Source of the DNA: an uncultured Collinsella sp.
GTDB lineage: Bacteria; Actinomycetota; Coriobacteriia; Coriobacteriales; Coriobacteriaceae
Assembly (NCBI GenBank): GCA_900768435.1
Contig: CAAGCW010000005.1
Span: 1-20,565 of the forward strand
Direction of reading: 5' to 3'
DNA length: 20,565 nt
Of the stretch, positions 13,893 to 20,565 are shown in pieces (position 1 is the first letter of the stretch; each line of letters opens with the position of its first letter). A model generated the notes under the pieces. It had not been told where the DNA came from. It was given only the letters and a program-made list of their open reading frames with translations, and did no database searches. The position numbers were made by a program, and so were the translations under genes.

Positions 13893-16031
13893 CTATTTGT
13901 CGGCGTCGGTGTTGCCGTCAGCGTTGGCAGCATTGCCATCACCGGCATCATCGGATGCGGCTTCGGCATCCTCCTGCATGGCCGCCTGCGCAAAGGCCGC
14001 AGCATCAGCCGCCAGCTCCTCCTCGCTCATGCGAGGCGAGCGCTTCTTGGTCGGCATGCCGGCCGCCTTGGCGTTGCGCTCCTCCTTGGCCGCCAGGATA
14101 TCGCCCTCGCGCTCAAGGTAAGCATCCCACTCGTTGTCGAGCAGGGCGTTCACGGCGTCGCCTTCGACGGTCTCGCGCTCAAGCAGCACCTTCGCCATCA
14201 GATCGAGCTGATCGCGACGGGCATCCAAAATCTCGACCGCACGGCGATGGGCTTCGCGCATGATGCGCTGAACCTCGATATCGATGCGGCGCGCCGTCTC
14301 CTCGGAGTAATCCTGGTGATCGGCGTAGTCGCGACCCAGGAACACCTGATGTTGCGCCTCGCCAAAGACCTGCGTGCCCAGCTCCTCGCTCATGCCCAAG
14401 CGCGTGACCATCTCGCGCGCCATCTTAGTCGCGCGCTCCAGATCGTTGCTCGCACCCGACGTGATGTCGTCGCACATGAGCTCCTCGGCAACGCGACCGC
14501 CCAAGAACACGGCGAGCTCGTCGAGCATCTCGTTCTTGGTCTTGAGGAAGTGATCCTCCTGCGGAAGCTGCAGTGTGTAGCCCAGGGCCTGACCGCGGCT
14601 GACGATCGAGATCTTATGAACCGGATCGGAGTGCTCCAGGATATGGCCCACCAGGGCGTGGCCGCTCTCATGGTAGGCAATCGTGGTGCGCTCGGCTTCG
14701 GTCATCACGCGACCCTTGCGTTGCGGTCCGGCAATCACGCGCTCCATCGACTCCTCGACCTCGTCCATCGAGATCACGGAACGATGGCGGCGGGCAGCCA
14801 GCAGCGCAGACTCGTTGAGCAGATTTGCCAGATCGGCGCCGGTGAAGCCAATGGTCATCTGGGCGAGCTTCTCAAACTTCACGTCCTCGTCCATCGGCTT
14901 GTTCTCGGCATGCACGCGCAAGATCTGCTCGCGGCCCTTCACATCCGGACGGTCGACCGTAACCTGACGGTCAAAACGACCGGGACGCAGCAATGCCGGA
15001 TCCAGGATGTCAGGACGGTTGGTCGCGGCGATCAGGATGACCGACTCGCTTTCCTCAAAACCGTCCATCTCGACCAGCAGCTGGTTGAGCGTCTGCTCGC
15101 GCTCGTCGTGACCGCCGCCCAGACCGGCTCCGCGCTGACGCCCCACGGCATCGATCTCGTCGATAAAGATGATCGACGGAGCCTGAGACTTGGCCTCCTT
15201 AAAGAGGTCACGCACACGGCTGGCGCCGACACCCACGAACATCTCGACAAAGTCGGAACCCGAGATGCTAAAGAACGGCACGCCCGCCTCGCCGGCAACG
15301 GCCTTGGCCAGCAACGTTTTACCGGTGCCCGGAGGGCCCACCAGCAACACGCCACGCGGGATCTTGGCGCCCAGCTTGCGATAGCGATCCGGATCGCTTA
15401 AAAAGTCACGGATCTCCTCGAGCTCCTCGACTGCCTCGTCCACGCCGGCAACGTCCTCGAACTTGACCTTGGGACGCGTAGCCTCGTTGGTCTTGGCATT
15501 GGTCTTGCCAAACTGCATGTTCCTATTATTGGCGCCCATCATCTGGCGCATAAAGTAGAACATGATGGCGATCAGGGCAATCGTCGGCAGCACACTCATC
15601 GCCAAGTCGCCCCAAAAATCGGGGTCGTTGGTGTTGACGATGTACTTGGTGTCGGGGTGCTCCGCCATAAGCTCGGCAAGCGAATCGGAGCCGACATAGG
15701 TCGAGGAGAAGCTCTTGAGCTCGCTCGTATCACCCTTGTCCTTTTTCGTCTTCCAGTAATGACCCGCCACGCTTCCGTCTTGAACCGTATAGGTCAAATC
15801 TTCAACGCGATCCTGCTTAATGGCGCTCACCATCTCGCTCGTCGCAAGCTTAACGGTATTGCTGGAGCTGGCAAAGCCGGAGCCCATGTTAAAGAAGGCG
15901 TAGCCCAGAAGCGCGCAAGCCAAAATAAAATACAGCCAGCCCGTACGCGTGGGCTTCTTGCCTCCGGGCATCCCCGGGATCTTAGGCTCCCGGGGAGTCT
16001 GGGAATTGTTATCGTTACGGTCGTCGGGCAT
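13893..16031 (-). CDS. ftsH: ATP-dependent zinc metalloprotease FtsH
   Basis: 712 residues. It is a hexameric inner-membrane AAA+ protease that extracts and degrades membrane and regulatory proteins. Layout: charged N-terminus, membrane span 32-48, extracytoplasmic domain about 49-144, second span 145-161, AAA module from about 190 with Walker A GPPGTGKT (232-239), Walker B IIFIDEID (287-294) and the second region of homology ending RPGRFDR (349-355), then the peptidase with zinc motif HESGH (454-458). The last 70 or so residues are an Ala/Asp/Glu-rich acidic tail, probably disordered. The start lies one base after the hpt stop; GGAGG at 12-base spacing inside hpt suggests translational coupling. 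tilS-hpt-ftsH order is classical for Gram-positive bacteria. Confidence 0.97.
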   Translation of the reverse strand: MPDDRNDNNSQTPREPKIPGMPGGKKPTRTGWLYFILACALLGYAFFNMGSGFASSSNTVKLATSEMVSAIKQDRVEDLTYTVQDGSVAGHYWKTKKDKGDTSELKSFSSTYVGSDSLAELMAEHPDTKYIVNTNDPDFWGDLAMSVLPTIALIAIMFYFMRQMMGANNRNMQFGKTNAKTNEATRPKVKFEDVAGVDEAVEELEEIRDFLSDPDRYRKLGAKIPRGVLLVGPPGTGKTLLAKAVAGEAGVPFFSISGSDFVEMFVGVGASRVRDLFKEAKSQAPSIIFIDEIDAVGRQRGAGLGGGHDEREQTLNQLLVEMDGFEESESVILIAATNRPDILDPALLRPGRFDRQVTVDRPDVKGREQILRVHAENKPMDEDVKFEKLAQMTIGFTGADLANLLNESALLAARRHRSVISMDEVEESMERVIAGPQRKGRVMTEAERTTIAYHESGHALVGHILEHSDPVHKISIVSRGQALGYTLQLPQEDHFLKTKNEMLDELAVFLGGRVAEELMCDDITSGASNDLERATKMAREMVTRLGMSEELGTQVFGEAQHQVFLGRDYADHQDYSEETARRIDIEVQRIMREAHRRAVEILDARRDQLDLMAKVLLERETVEGDAVNALLDNEWDAYLEREGDILAAKEERNAKAAGMPTKKRSPRMSEEELAADAAAFAQAAMQEDAEAASDDAGDGNAANADGNTDADK

Positions 16032-16032
16032 C

Positions 16033-16581
16033 TTACGAATAAACCTCCGGTTTCAAAATGCCCAGATACGGAAGGTTACGATAGCGCTCGGCATAGTCGA
16101 GGCCGTAGCCCACCACAAAGGCATCGGGGCAATGGGTTCCAACATACTTGGGCGTGACGGCCGAGGTACGGTCCTCAACGTCCTTCCACAGGAAGGCGGC
16201 AACCTCCAGCGAGGCGGGCTTGCGGCTCTCGAGGTTCTTCATCAGATACTTGAGCGTCAGGCCCGAGTCCAGAATGTCCTCGACGATCAGCACGTCGCGA
16301 CCGCGGATGTCGATATCCAGGTCCTTAATGATACGCACGATGCCCGAGGACTTCACACCGTCGCCATAGCTCGAAACAGCCATGAAATCGATGTTGGTCG
16401 GCAGCTCGATCTTGCGCATCAGGTCGCCCATAAAGACCACGGCGCCGCGCAGGACCGCAATCAGCACCAGATCCTTACCCGCGTAGTCGCGAGTAATCTG
16501 CTCGCCTAGGCGAGAGACGATACCGTCGATATCCTCCTGCGTAAACAGAACCTTCTCGATATCCGGATGTTGAGAAGCCAT
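16033..16581 (-). CDS. hpt: Hypoxanthine phosphoribosyltransferase
   Basis: 182 residues. It converts hypoxanthine (and usually guanine) plus PRPP to IMP or GMP in purine salvage. The PRPP-binding motif VLIVEDILDSGLT is at residues 97-109, the flexible loop SSYGDG at about 70-75, VLRGAVVFMGDL at 43-54, and the base-contacting region CPDAFVVGYGLDYAERYRNLPYLG near the C-terminus. The length is normal. The start at 16581 is supported by AAAGGG five bases upstream. It is co-directional with tilS across 147 bases that contain its own promoter, and nearly abuts ftsH. Confidence 0.96.
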   Translation of the reverse strand: MASQHPDIEKVLFTQEDIDGIVSRLGEQITRDYAGKDLVLIAVLRGAVVFMGDLMRKIELPTNIDFMAVSSYGDGVKSSGIVRIIKDLDIDIRGRDVLIVEDILDSGLTLKYLMKNLESRKPASLEVAAFLWKDVEDRTSAVTPKYVGTHCPDAFVVGYGLDYAERYRNLPYLGILKPEVYS

Positions 16582-16637
16582 GACAACCCTTTCTTGTGCT
16601 TATCGCCCACGCACCGCCGCATGGACGCGAACTACAC

Positions 16638-16667
16638 ATTCTAGCAGCGCACGGGGTATATTTACCA
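16638..16667 (-). promoter_or_regulatory. Promoter of hpt-ftsH
   Basis: On the minus strand TGCTAGAAT forms an extended -10 (TAGAAT is the complement of 16638-16643). TGGTAA (complement of 16662-16667) lies 18 bases further upstream. It sits in the 147-base tilS-hpt gap. Confidence 0.5.
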
Positions 16668-16728
16668 GCACGTGCGCCATCAGCGCGGGAATACCGTCAA
16701 CGTCGCACAGAATAGCTGGCGCGAAGCG

Positions 16729-18270
16729 CTATTCCGCATCGACCACACGAAGCAGATATGCCACGCGCGTTGCGGCCGTGCATTTAAAACGCTCGTCCGC
16801 GCGAACGCCCGCGACCCATACTACGGCACCTCCCGGAGCCGTTCTTACCACGGGTACGCCAGAGCGGTCTGAAACAGGAATGCGCGCCTCGTTCAACAGG
16901 TCTGACACTTTCTTGCTTCGGCCGTTCATCCCCAACGGGCACATCACGTCTCCCGGCACAGGGCTATCCACCCACAGGCGCGCCGATCGTGCCTCGGTGG
17001 GGATCTCCCCGCGCGAGCCGGCTAACATCCGCTCGCCATCGCGGTCGGCAAACCCTAGGGCCGCCGCATCCACCAAGGCCGCAACCTTTCCGGCAGCAGC
17101 AAGCTCGCGGGCACGGTGCACGATATCGCACCCCGGCTCCACAGCCATCGGCTCCGCTGTCAGCATATGCCCCGCCCCCAGCGGCAGACAACCGGGAACG
17201 GAGATCCAATCGGCCACTAAACCCTCGCGCGCCGCCGGGGCCTTGAACGCCAGCATGCCAAACTCCACACGGGCATCAATTCCCGCAGGAAGCGTAACCG
17301 AGCCCGAGCCCGCAGCGACGCAGGCGAGCACGCGCTCCACGTGCCGCATCTCCGGTCGCGCGTCGGGATCGATGCGCTTAATCGCCAACCGCATGATACG
17401 CCGTGCAATCACAACCTCAGCGGCGGCAAGACGGCGCGCATCGAGCACCAGTGCGCCCGCCGCTTCCTTGCGCAGGCAGCTTCGAAACGCCTGTGCCGAA
17501 AGCTGGGAAAGAAAGGCGTCTTCGTCGCCCAGAATTTCGCAAGCGGCGCCAATCGTCTTACAGACGCTCGCGTTGCGCCGTGCCACCACCGGCATCACCC
17601 GATGGCGTACATAGTTGCGCAGGTACGAAACGTCCTCGTTGCTTTCATCTTCCCGCCATGGCTGACCGTGCACCTGCAGATAGCTCACGAGCTCATCGTG
17701 CGTGAGGTCGAGCAAGGGGCGAACCACAATGTTCCGACGGCGCGGAATGCTCGATAGACCCGCGGGACCCGACCCTTTAATGGCATTCATCAAAAATGTT
17801 TCCGCGCGGTCCGACGAAGTATGCGCGGTACAGATACGAGCCGCCGTCCGCGGTGCGCCCGATTCAGCACAAAGTTCGCGAACATATCTCCGTGCCGCGG
17901 CATAGCGCACCTCGCGAGCCGCAGCCTCGATATTGCCCGATTCGTCATCAAAATAGGCATGCTCAACACACAGCGGCAAGCCGTATTGCGCGCACAGGTC
18001 ACGTACAAAGGCCTCGTCGCCATCGGATGCCTCCCCGCGCAGATGATGGTTTACATGCAGCACGTGCAATCGCTCGCGCGCAATGGGAGCGACGCCGCGC
18101 CCGTCCTGGATATCCAGCTTTGATGTGCAAGCCATAAGGAGCAGCGCCGTCGAGTCCGCACCGCCTGATACCATGAGCACTACGGGGGCAGCGGCCTGCC
18201 GCGTTGCCAGGGCGCTCTTATCCGTCCTCGGCGCGGCATGATGTCCATAGTGCTGAGATACCGTTGGCAT
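16729..18270 (-). CDS. tilS: tRNA(Ile)-lysidine synthase TilS
   Basis: 513 residues. It converts cytidine 34 of the CAU-anticodon isoleucine tRNA to lysidine using ATP and lysine, an essential step for reading AUA codons. The N-terminal PP-loop SGGADS is at residues 35-40, followed by LHVLHVNHHLRGEAS, TAHTSSDRAETFLM and PLLDLTHDELVSYL, all typical of TilS. A conserved RNYVRHRVMP and a C-terminal substrate-binding region follow, with RSKKVSDLLNEARIPVSDR. The length is somewhat above that of many homologues. GAGGAGG six bases before the ATG at 18270 supports the start. The gene is divergent from the metallo-hydrolase gene with only 48 bases between start codons. Confidence 0.94.
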   Translation of the reverse strand: MPTVSQHYGHHAAPRTDKSALATRQAAAPVVLMVSGGADSTALLLMACTSKLDIQDGRGVAPIARERLHVLHVNHHLRGEASDGDEAFVRDLCAQYGLPLCVEHAYFDDESGNIEAAAREVRYAAARRYVRELCAESGAPRTAARICTAHTSSDRAETFLMNAIKGSGPAGLSSIPRRRNIVVRPLLDLTHDELVSYLQVHGQPWREDESNEDVSYLRNYVRHRVMPVVARRNASVCKTIGAACEILGDEDAFLSQLSAQAFRSCLRKEAAGALVLDARRLAAAEVVIARRIMRLAIKRIDPDARPEMRHVERVLACVAAGSGSVTLPAGIDARVEFGMLAFKAPAAREGLVADWISVPGCLPLGAGHMLTAEPMAVEPGCDIVHRARELAAAGKVAALVDAAALGFADRDGERMLAGSRGEIPTEARSARLWVDSPVPGDVMCPLGMNGRSKKVSDLLNEARIPVSDRSGVPVVRTAPGGAVVWVAGVRADERFKCTAATRVAYLLRVVDAE

Positions 18271-18298
18271 TCGCTTCCTCCTCTATTCGTCCGCACTC

Positions 18299-18304
18299 AT
18301 TGTA
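18299..18304 (-). promoter_or_regulatory. -10 element of tilS in the divergent gap
   Basis: TACAAT on the minus strand, 28 bases before the tilS start codon. The matching -35 would lie inside the start of the divergent gene and is poorly conserved. The gap is so short that the two divergent promoters must overlap the opposite gene or each other. Confidence 0.4.
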
Positions 18305-18318
18305 TCCTTTGGAATCTT

Positions 18319-19128
18319 ATGTCTCGCCTGCACCTTCATATCCTCGGCAGCGGCTCAAAAGGCAACTGCGCACTCGTCGAGGGGCCTCAGGGGCTCATCA
18401 TGATCGACAACGGCCTGTCCCGCCGCGAGACACTTAAACGCATGGCGGAGCTTGGCCTCTCGGCAGACGACGTCGCCGCTCTTGTAATCACCCATGAGCA
18501 TGGTGACCATATCAAGGGGCTCGATGTATGGTGCAAGCACTGGCATGGTCCCCTCTTTGCCAGCAGGGACACCCTTTCATGCAAAGAAAACCTCGCGCGC
18601 CTGCCCGTAGAGGAATTTGACCCCGGCGACACGCTCCCCATTGCCGGCATCCACGTGCAAACCTACTCAACATCGCACGATGTCATCAATCCTGTCGGCT
18701 ATCGATTTAATGCTCTCGATGATTCCATTGGGTTTGCCACCGACACCGGAGAGTTATCGAGCAAGGCCATAGGCATCCTCAAAGACTGTCGAGTTCTCGC
18801 GCTCGAAAGCAACCACGATGTAACTATGTTGCGCGAAGGACCGTACCCACGCTTTCTTCAGGAGCGCATCCTGTCCACAAAGGGGCACCTCTCCAACAAC
18901 CAGGCCGCCGAAGCCGCGCGCGAACTTGTTACCGATCGCACCGAACAGCTCATCGCCATGCATATCAGCCAGGACAATAATCGTCCAAGCCTTACCGTCA
19001 AAAGCTATGCCAACGCGCTTGCTGCAAGTCTCGATGATGAACTCGGCAGTTCTGCCACCCGTCTTCAAGGGCCACGGAAGCTCTCGATACGCCCTGCAAG
19101 TCAGTATCAACCGACAACTATTCAATAG
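18319..19128 (+). CDS. Metallo-beta-lactamase-fold hydrolase, YycJ/WalJ-like
   Basis: 269 residues. The metal-binding motif THEHGDH is at residues 58-64, preceded by LGSGSKGNCALVE and followed by YSTSHDVINPVGY, FATDTGELS, LESNHD and a C-terminal MHISQDNNRP. This set is typical of the YycJ/WalJ group, small single-domain hydrolases suggested to act on DNA ends or in cell-wall-linked stress in Firmicutes; the activity here is not proven. The start at 18319 gives the normal N-terminus MSRLHLHILGSGSKGN. An upstream extension to 18238 would overlap tilS and has no similarity. The ribosome site is weak (only GGA), so poor or leader-poor initiation is possible. Confidence 0.88.
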   Translation: MSRLHLHILGSGSKGNCALVEGPQGLIMIDNGLSRRETLKRMAELGLSADDVAALVITHEHGDHIKGLDVWCKHWHGPLFASRDTLSCKENLARLPVEEFDPGDTLPIAGIHVQTYSTSHDVINPVGYRFNALDDSIGFATDTGELSSKAIGILKDCRVLALESNHDVTMLREGPYPRFLQERILSTKGHLSNNQAAEAARELVTDRTEQLIAMHISQDNNRPSLTVKSYANALAASLDDELGSSATRLQGPRKLSIRPASQYQPTTIQ

Positions 19129-19144
19129 TCCCTCAAGACAACAA

Positions 19145-19176
19145 AAGGGGGCTGGGAATCACTTCCCAGCCCCCTT
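19145..19176. terminator. Bidirectional intrinsic terminator
   Basis: A perfect 14-bp stem, AAGGGGGCTGGGAA with TTCCCAGCCCCCTT, around TCAC. It serves the metallo-hydrolase gene from the left and, with a T-run on the minus strand (TTTTG), hsp20 from the right. Confidence 0.9.
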
Positions 19177-19208
19177 AACTCATACTCTCGATTGAAGCAG
19201 AGCCATCG

Positions 19209-19640
19209 TTAGTCGATAGAGATCTTCGTGACGTTCTTCTTCTCGACAATCTTGGGAACCGTAACGGTCAGGATGCCGTCAGCATACTTAGCCGAAAGGC
19301 CCTCGCTCGAAGCGTCCTTCAGATACACGCCGCGCGTCGCACTGTACGAGCCGAACTCCTTCTGGAGGAAGTTCTTACCCTCGTTTTCGGCGCTCTCCTC
19401 GACGTTCACGCTGATGGACAGGCGACCCTCATTGAGCTCAACGTCGATGTCATCCTTGGCGACACCGGTCAGATACGCCTTGACCTCGTAGCCATCGCCC
19501 TTGTCCTCAACGTCAACGGGGAACGCCTTGGAGGCAATCGAGTTGTTTGCAAGGTCGGTCATATCATCAAACAGATCGAACAGCGAGCTAGCAGAAGGAC
19601 GAACGCCAAAAACCGAACGATAAGGAACCATGCTTGCCAT
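19209..19640 (-). CDS. Small heat shock protein, Hsp20/alpha-crystallin family
   Basis: 143 residues. It is an ATP-independent holdase that binds unfolding proteins. The alpha-crystallin domain runs from about 40 to 135: FPVDVEDKGDGYEVKAYLTG, the strand region DDIDVELNEGRLSISV, and GVYLKDASSEGLSAKYADGILTVTVPK with the C-terminal strand. The tail ends KNVTKISID with an I-x-I-like ISI motif. AAGGAG eight bases before the ATG at 19640 fixes the start; extending to 19673 would consume that ribosome site. The promoter region has the inverted repeat TATATATG-N13-CATATATA, but no recognisable CIRCE or HAIR operator. Confidence 0.93.
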   Translation of the reverse strand: MASMVPYRSVFGVRPSASSLFDLFDDMTDLANNSIASKAFPVDVEDKGDGYEVKAYLTGVAKDDIDVELNEGRLSISVNVEESAENEGKNFLQKEFGSYSATRGVYLKDASSEGLSAKYADGILTVTVPKIVEKKNVTKISID

Positions 19641-19917
19641 GTTTACCACTCCTTTTAAGGACTGCCGAGCCATCTTCTAGGTGACTGGGACTTCTTTTGA
19701 CGCTCTTATATATGCCCACCCAGTGCTCATATATACATCGACTATAAAGTTTTTTGAGTCCAGTACTATAAGCATATCTAAGTGTGTATGACTAAGGTCT
19801 TAGTAAGGTTAAGGTTCTTTGAACCAGAGCTTAAATAAGAAGTATGTTCGCAGCTACAAATAACAAGGGGCTTACAATGAGCGCGTACGCGTTGTTGGTA
19901 ACGAGCTAAAGGGCATC
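19641..19917. promoter_or_regulatory. AT-rich divergent regulatory region between hsp20 and the tail-anchored protein gene
   Basis: 277 bases, much lower in GC than the genes around it. It holds three symmetric sites: TATATATG (19707-19714) with CATATATA (19728-19735), 13 bases apart and well placed for the hsp20 promoter; ACTAAG-GT-CTTAGT (19791-19804); and GGTTC-TTT-GAACC (19813-19825). The first is the best operator candidate for hsp20 control. Exact promoter hexamers for hsp20 are ambiguous because several TATA-like strings overlap. Confidence 0.5.
19873..19909 (+). promoter_or_regulatory. -10 element, or a 10-codon upstream open frame
   Basis: TACAAT (19873-19878) lies 39 bases before the downstream start, matching the -10 placement of other genes here. 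The same bases also begin a tiny frame at 19877-19909 (MSAYALLVTS) with AAGGGG six bases ahead, ending 8 bases before the next start. If TACAAT is the -10, the tiny frame is not fully transcribed. The promoter reading is preferred. Confidence 0.35.
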
Positions 19918-20385
19918 ATGGACGACCAAAACCATAACAATATGTTTATGCCGACACAGGGCGAAGATACTTCTACGCAGCCGCCACGGTTCCATCGCCC
20001 TCACATCTCGCAAGAGCCCATTAATGATCCTGAGCCCGATTATGTGACGAGAAATCGATATCAAACGCTCGAGGATGCCCAAACGGGACGTAAACATATG
20101 GGCGTTGCCTCGGGAGACCCTGTATATCTGAAAGACGCACCATTATCTAAAAACAGCGCAGCTAGTGATGAGCCGATGAAAGCATCCGCCGCTCATCAAC
20201 AAAGAGGGCCTCGACCCAAGCAAACCTTGACGCATTCGGCTCGCTATCTCGAAACGCCAAAACAGGGAAAGTCAATCTTCGTTTCGTCAAGTAAACGACG
20301 CAAGCAGCATCAGCTGACAATTCTGCTTTTGATCATTGCGGCCATAGCAGTTGCCCTTGTTATACGATTTATTTTCTTTAAATAA
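19918..20385 (+). CDS. Hypothetical protein with C-terminal membrane anchor
   Basis: 155 residues, no family recognised. The first 125 or so residues are hydrophilic, rich in Gln, Pro, Ser, Asp and His, and look disordered. A basic patch SSKRRKQH precedes one hydrophobic span (about 131-152, LTILLLIIAAIAVALVIRFI), and the protein ends FFK. The layout is that of a tail-anchored or single-pass protein with its bulk in the cytoplasm, by the positive-inside rule. AAAGGG four bases before the ATG supports the start. Base composition is more AT-rich than neighbouring genes. It lies between hsp20 and an rRNA operon end, which gives no functional clue. Confidence 0.7.
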   Translation: MDDQNHNNMFMPTQGEDTSTQPPRFHRPHISQEPINDPEPDYVTRNRYQTLEDAQTGRKHMGVASGDPVYLKDAPLSKNSAASDEPMKASAAHQQRGPRPKQTLTHSARYLETPKQGKSIFVSSSKRRKQHQLTILLLIIAAIAVALVIRFIFFK

Positions 20386-20449
20386 AGGCTCAATACCGAA
20401 AACAACAAGATCGTCTGGTGTAATTGAGTCATTTACGCCCCGTAAACGC

Positions 20450-20480
20450 AAAAAAGGGGGAGGCCGCGAGGCCTCCCCCT
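20450..20480 (-). terminator. Intrinsic terminator of the rRNA operon
   Basis: GGGGGAGGCC (20456-20465) and GGCCTCCCCC (20470-20479) form a perfect 10-bp stem around a 4-base loop. On the minus strand it is followed by TTTTTT. A small plus-side hairpin, TTTACG-CCC-CGTAAA (20432-20446), precedes it and may end the membrane protein transcript. Confidence 0.92.
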
Positions 20481-20494
20481 TCTTCAAGTCATCC

Positions 20495-20511
20495 GACGGC
20501 TCGGTGCCGTC
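20495..20511 (-). terminator. Post-5S hairpin upstream of the main terminator
   Basis: GACGGC and GCCGTC are 6-base arms around a 5-base loop, directly after the 5S 3' end on the minus strand. It is either the first of tandem terminator hairpins or a processing signal. Confidence 0.5.
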
Positions 20512-20515
20512 CACC

Positions 20516-20565
20516 GGTCAGCGGCGCCCTGGCCTCCCACGGGCTGGCCCCGCAGTACTCTCGGC
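20516..20565 (-). rRNA. rrf: 5S ribosomal RNA, 3' part (cut by window edge)
   Basis: Read on the minus strand from 20565, GCCGAGAGTACTGCGGGG, then CCCGTGGGAGGCCAGGGC and a GCCGCTGACC end follow the 3' half of bacterial 5S rRNA (compare the GCCGATGGTAGTGTGGGG-type loop E and helix IV region). The 5' half lies beyond the right edge. The 3' end is estimated at 20516 from the expected pairing end and could be off by several bases. It implies 16S-23S-5S genes to the right, transcribed leftward. Confidence 0.85.

Noticed and set aside
14247..15401. Plus-strand open frame of 384 codons
   Set aside because: Antisense to ftsH, whose motifs are unambiguous. The composition is that of a shadow frame.
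19752..19767. HAIR-like HspR site (TTTGAGT..ACTATAA) near hsp20
   Set aside because: Spacing is 5 rather than 7 and the right half diverges from ACTCAAG, so the match is too weak.
20386..20515. tRNA gene next to the 5S rRNA
   Set aside because: The bases between the membrane protein gene and 5S are accounted for by hairpins and a terminator; no cloverleaf or T-arm is visible.

Overview
The window is about 20.6 kb of GC-rich bacterial chromosome. Several features point to a host-associated Actinomycetota of class Coriobacteriia, probably Collinsella: codon use favouring C/G-ending codons, the tilS-hpt-ftsH block, a twin-arginine lipoprotein ABC receptor, and many compact stem-loop repeats between genes. 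The genus is an inference from style and gene content, not from a database match. I see no prophage, transposase, CRISPR array or defence locus.

Layout. Positions 1-379 are non-coding: a GC-rich foldable segment, a dispersed repeat (copy A) and a good promoter for a LacI-family regulator (380-1492, +). The regulator converges, with a 4-base overlap, on a HAD sugar-phosphatase/phosphoglucomutase-like gene (1489-2139, -). That gene is divergent from a larE-type sulfur transferase (2313-3191, +) across a TATATA palindrome. A 380-base gap holds hairpins and repeat copy B, then a membrane-anchored DNA/RNA nuclease (3574-4551, +). Next is a divergent EF-G paralogue with damaged GTPase motifs (4681-6756, -). 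A polar amino acid ABC transporter follows on the minus strand: receptor 8809-9669, permease 8005-8697, ATPase 7067-7831. Both of its intergenic gaps hold a long hairpin with the same 44-45-base core.

A perfect 36-bp inverted repeat (9761-9901) separates the transporter promoter from an RlmD/RumA-type rRNA m5U methyltransferase (10009-11457, +). This is followed by a PHP-family hydrolase (11536-12357, -), a class I aminotransferase (12517-13707, -), and the conserved block tilS (16729-18270), hpt (16033-16581) and ftsH (13893-16031), all on the minus strand. Divergent from tilS is a YycJ/WalJ-like metallo-beta-lactamase-fold protein (18319-19128, +). It shares a bidirectional terminator with an Hsp20 chaperone (19209-19640, -). 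The window ends with a small C-terminally anchored membrane protein (19918-20385, +) and the 3' end of a minus-strand 5S rRNA with tandem terminator hairpins, so an rRNA operon lies just beyond the right edge.

Most proteins are housekeeping: translation and RNA modification, purine salvage, proteostasis and amino acid uptake. The unusual material is mainly non-coding. There are two repeat pairs whose arms differ between copies yet stay self-complementary, two long perfect or near-perfect inverted repeats, and several promoter-linked palindromes. Among proteins, the EF-G-like factor with degenerate G3/G4 motifs is the most notable.
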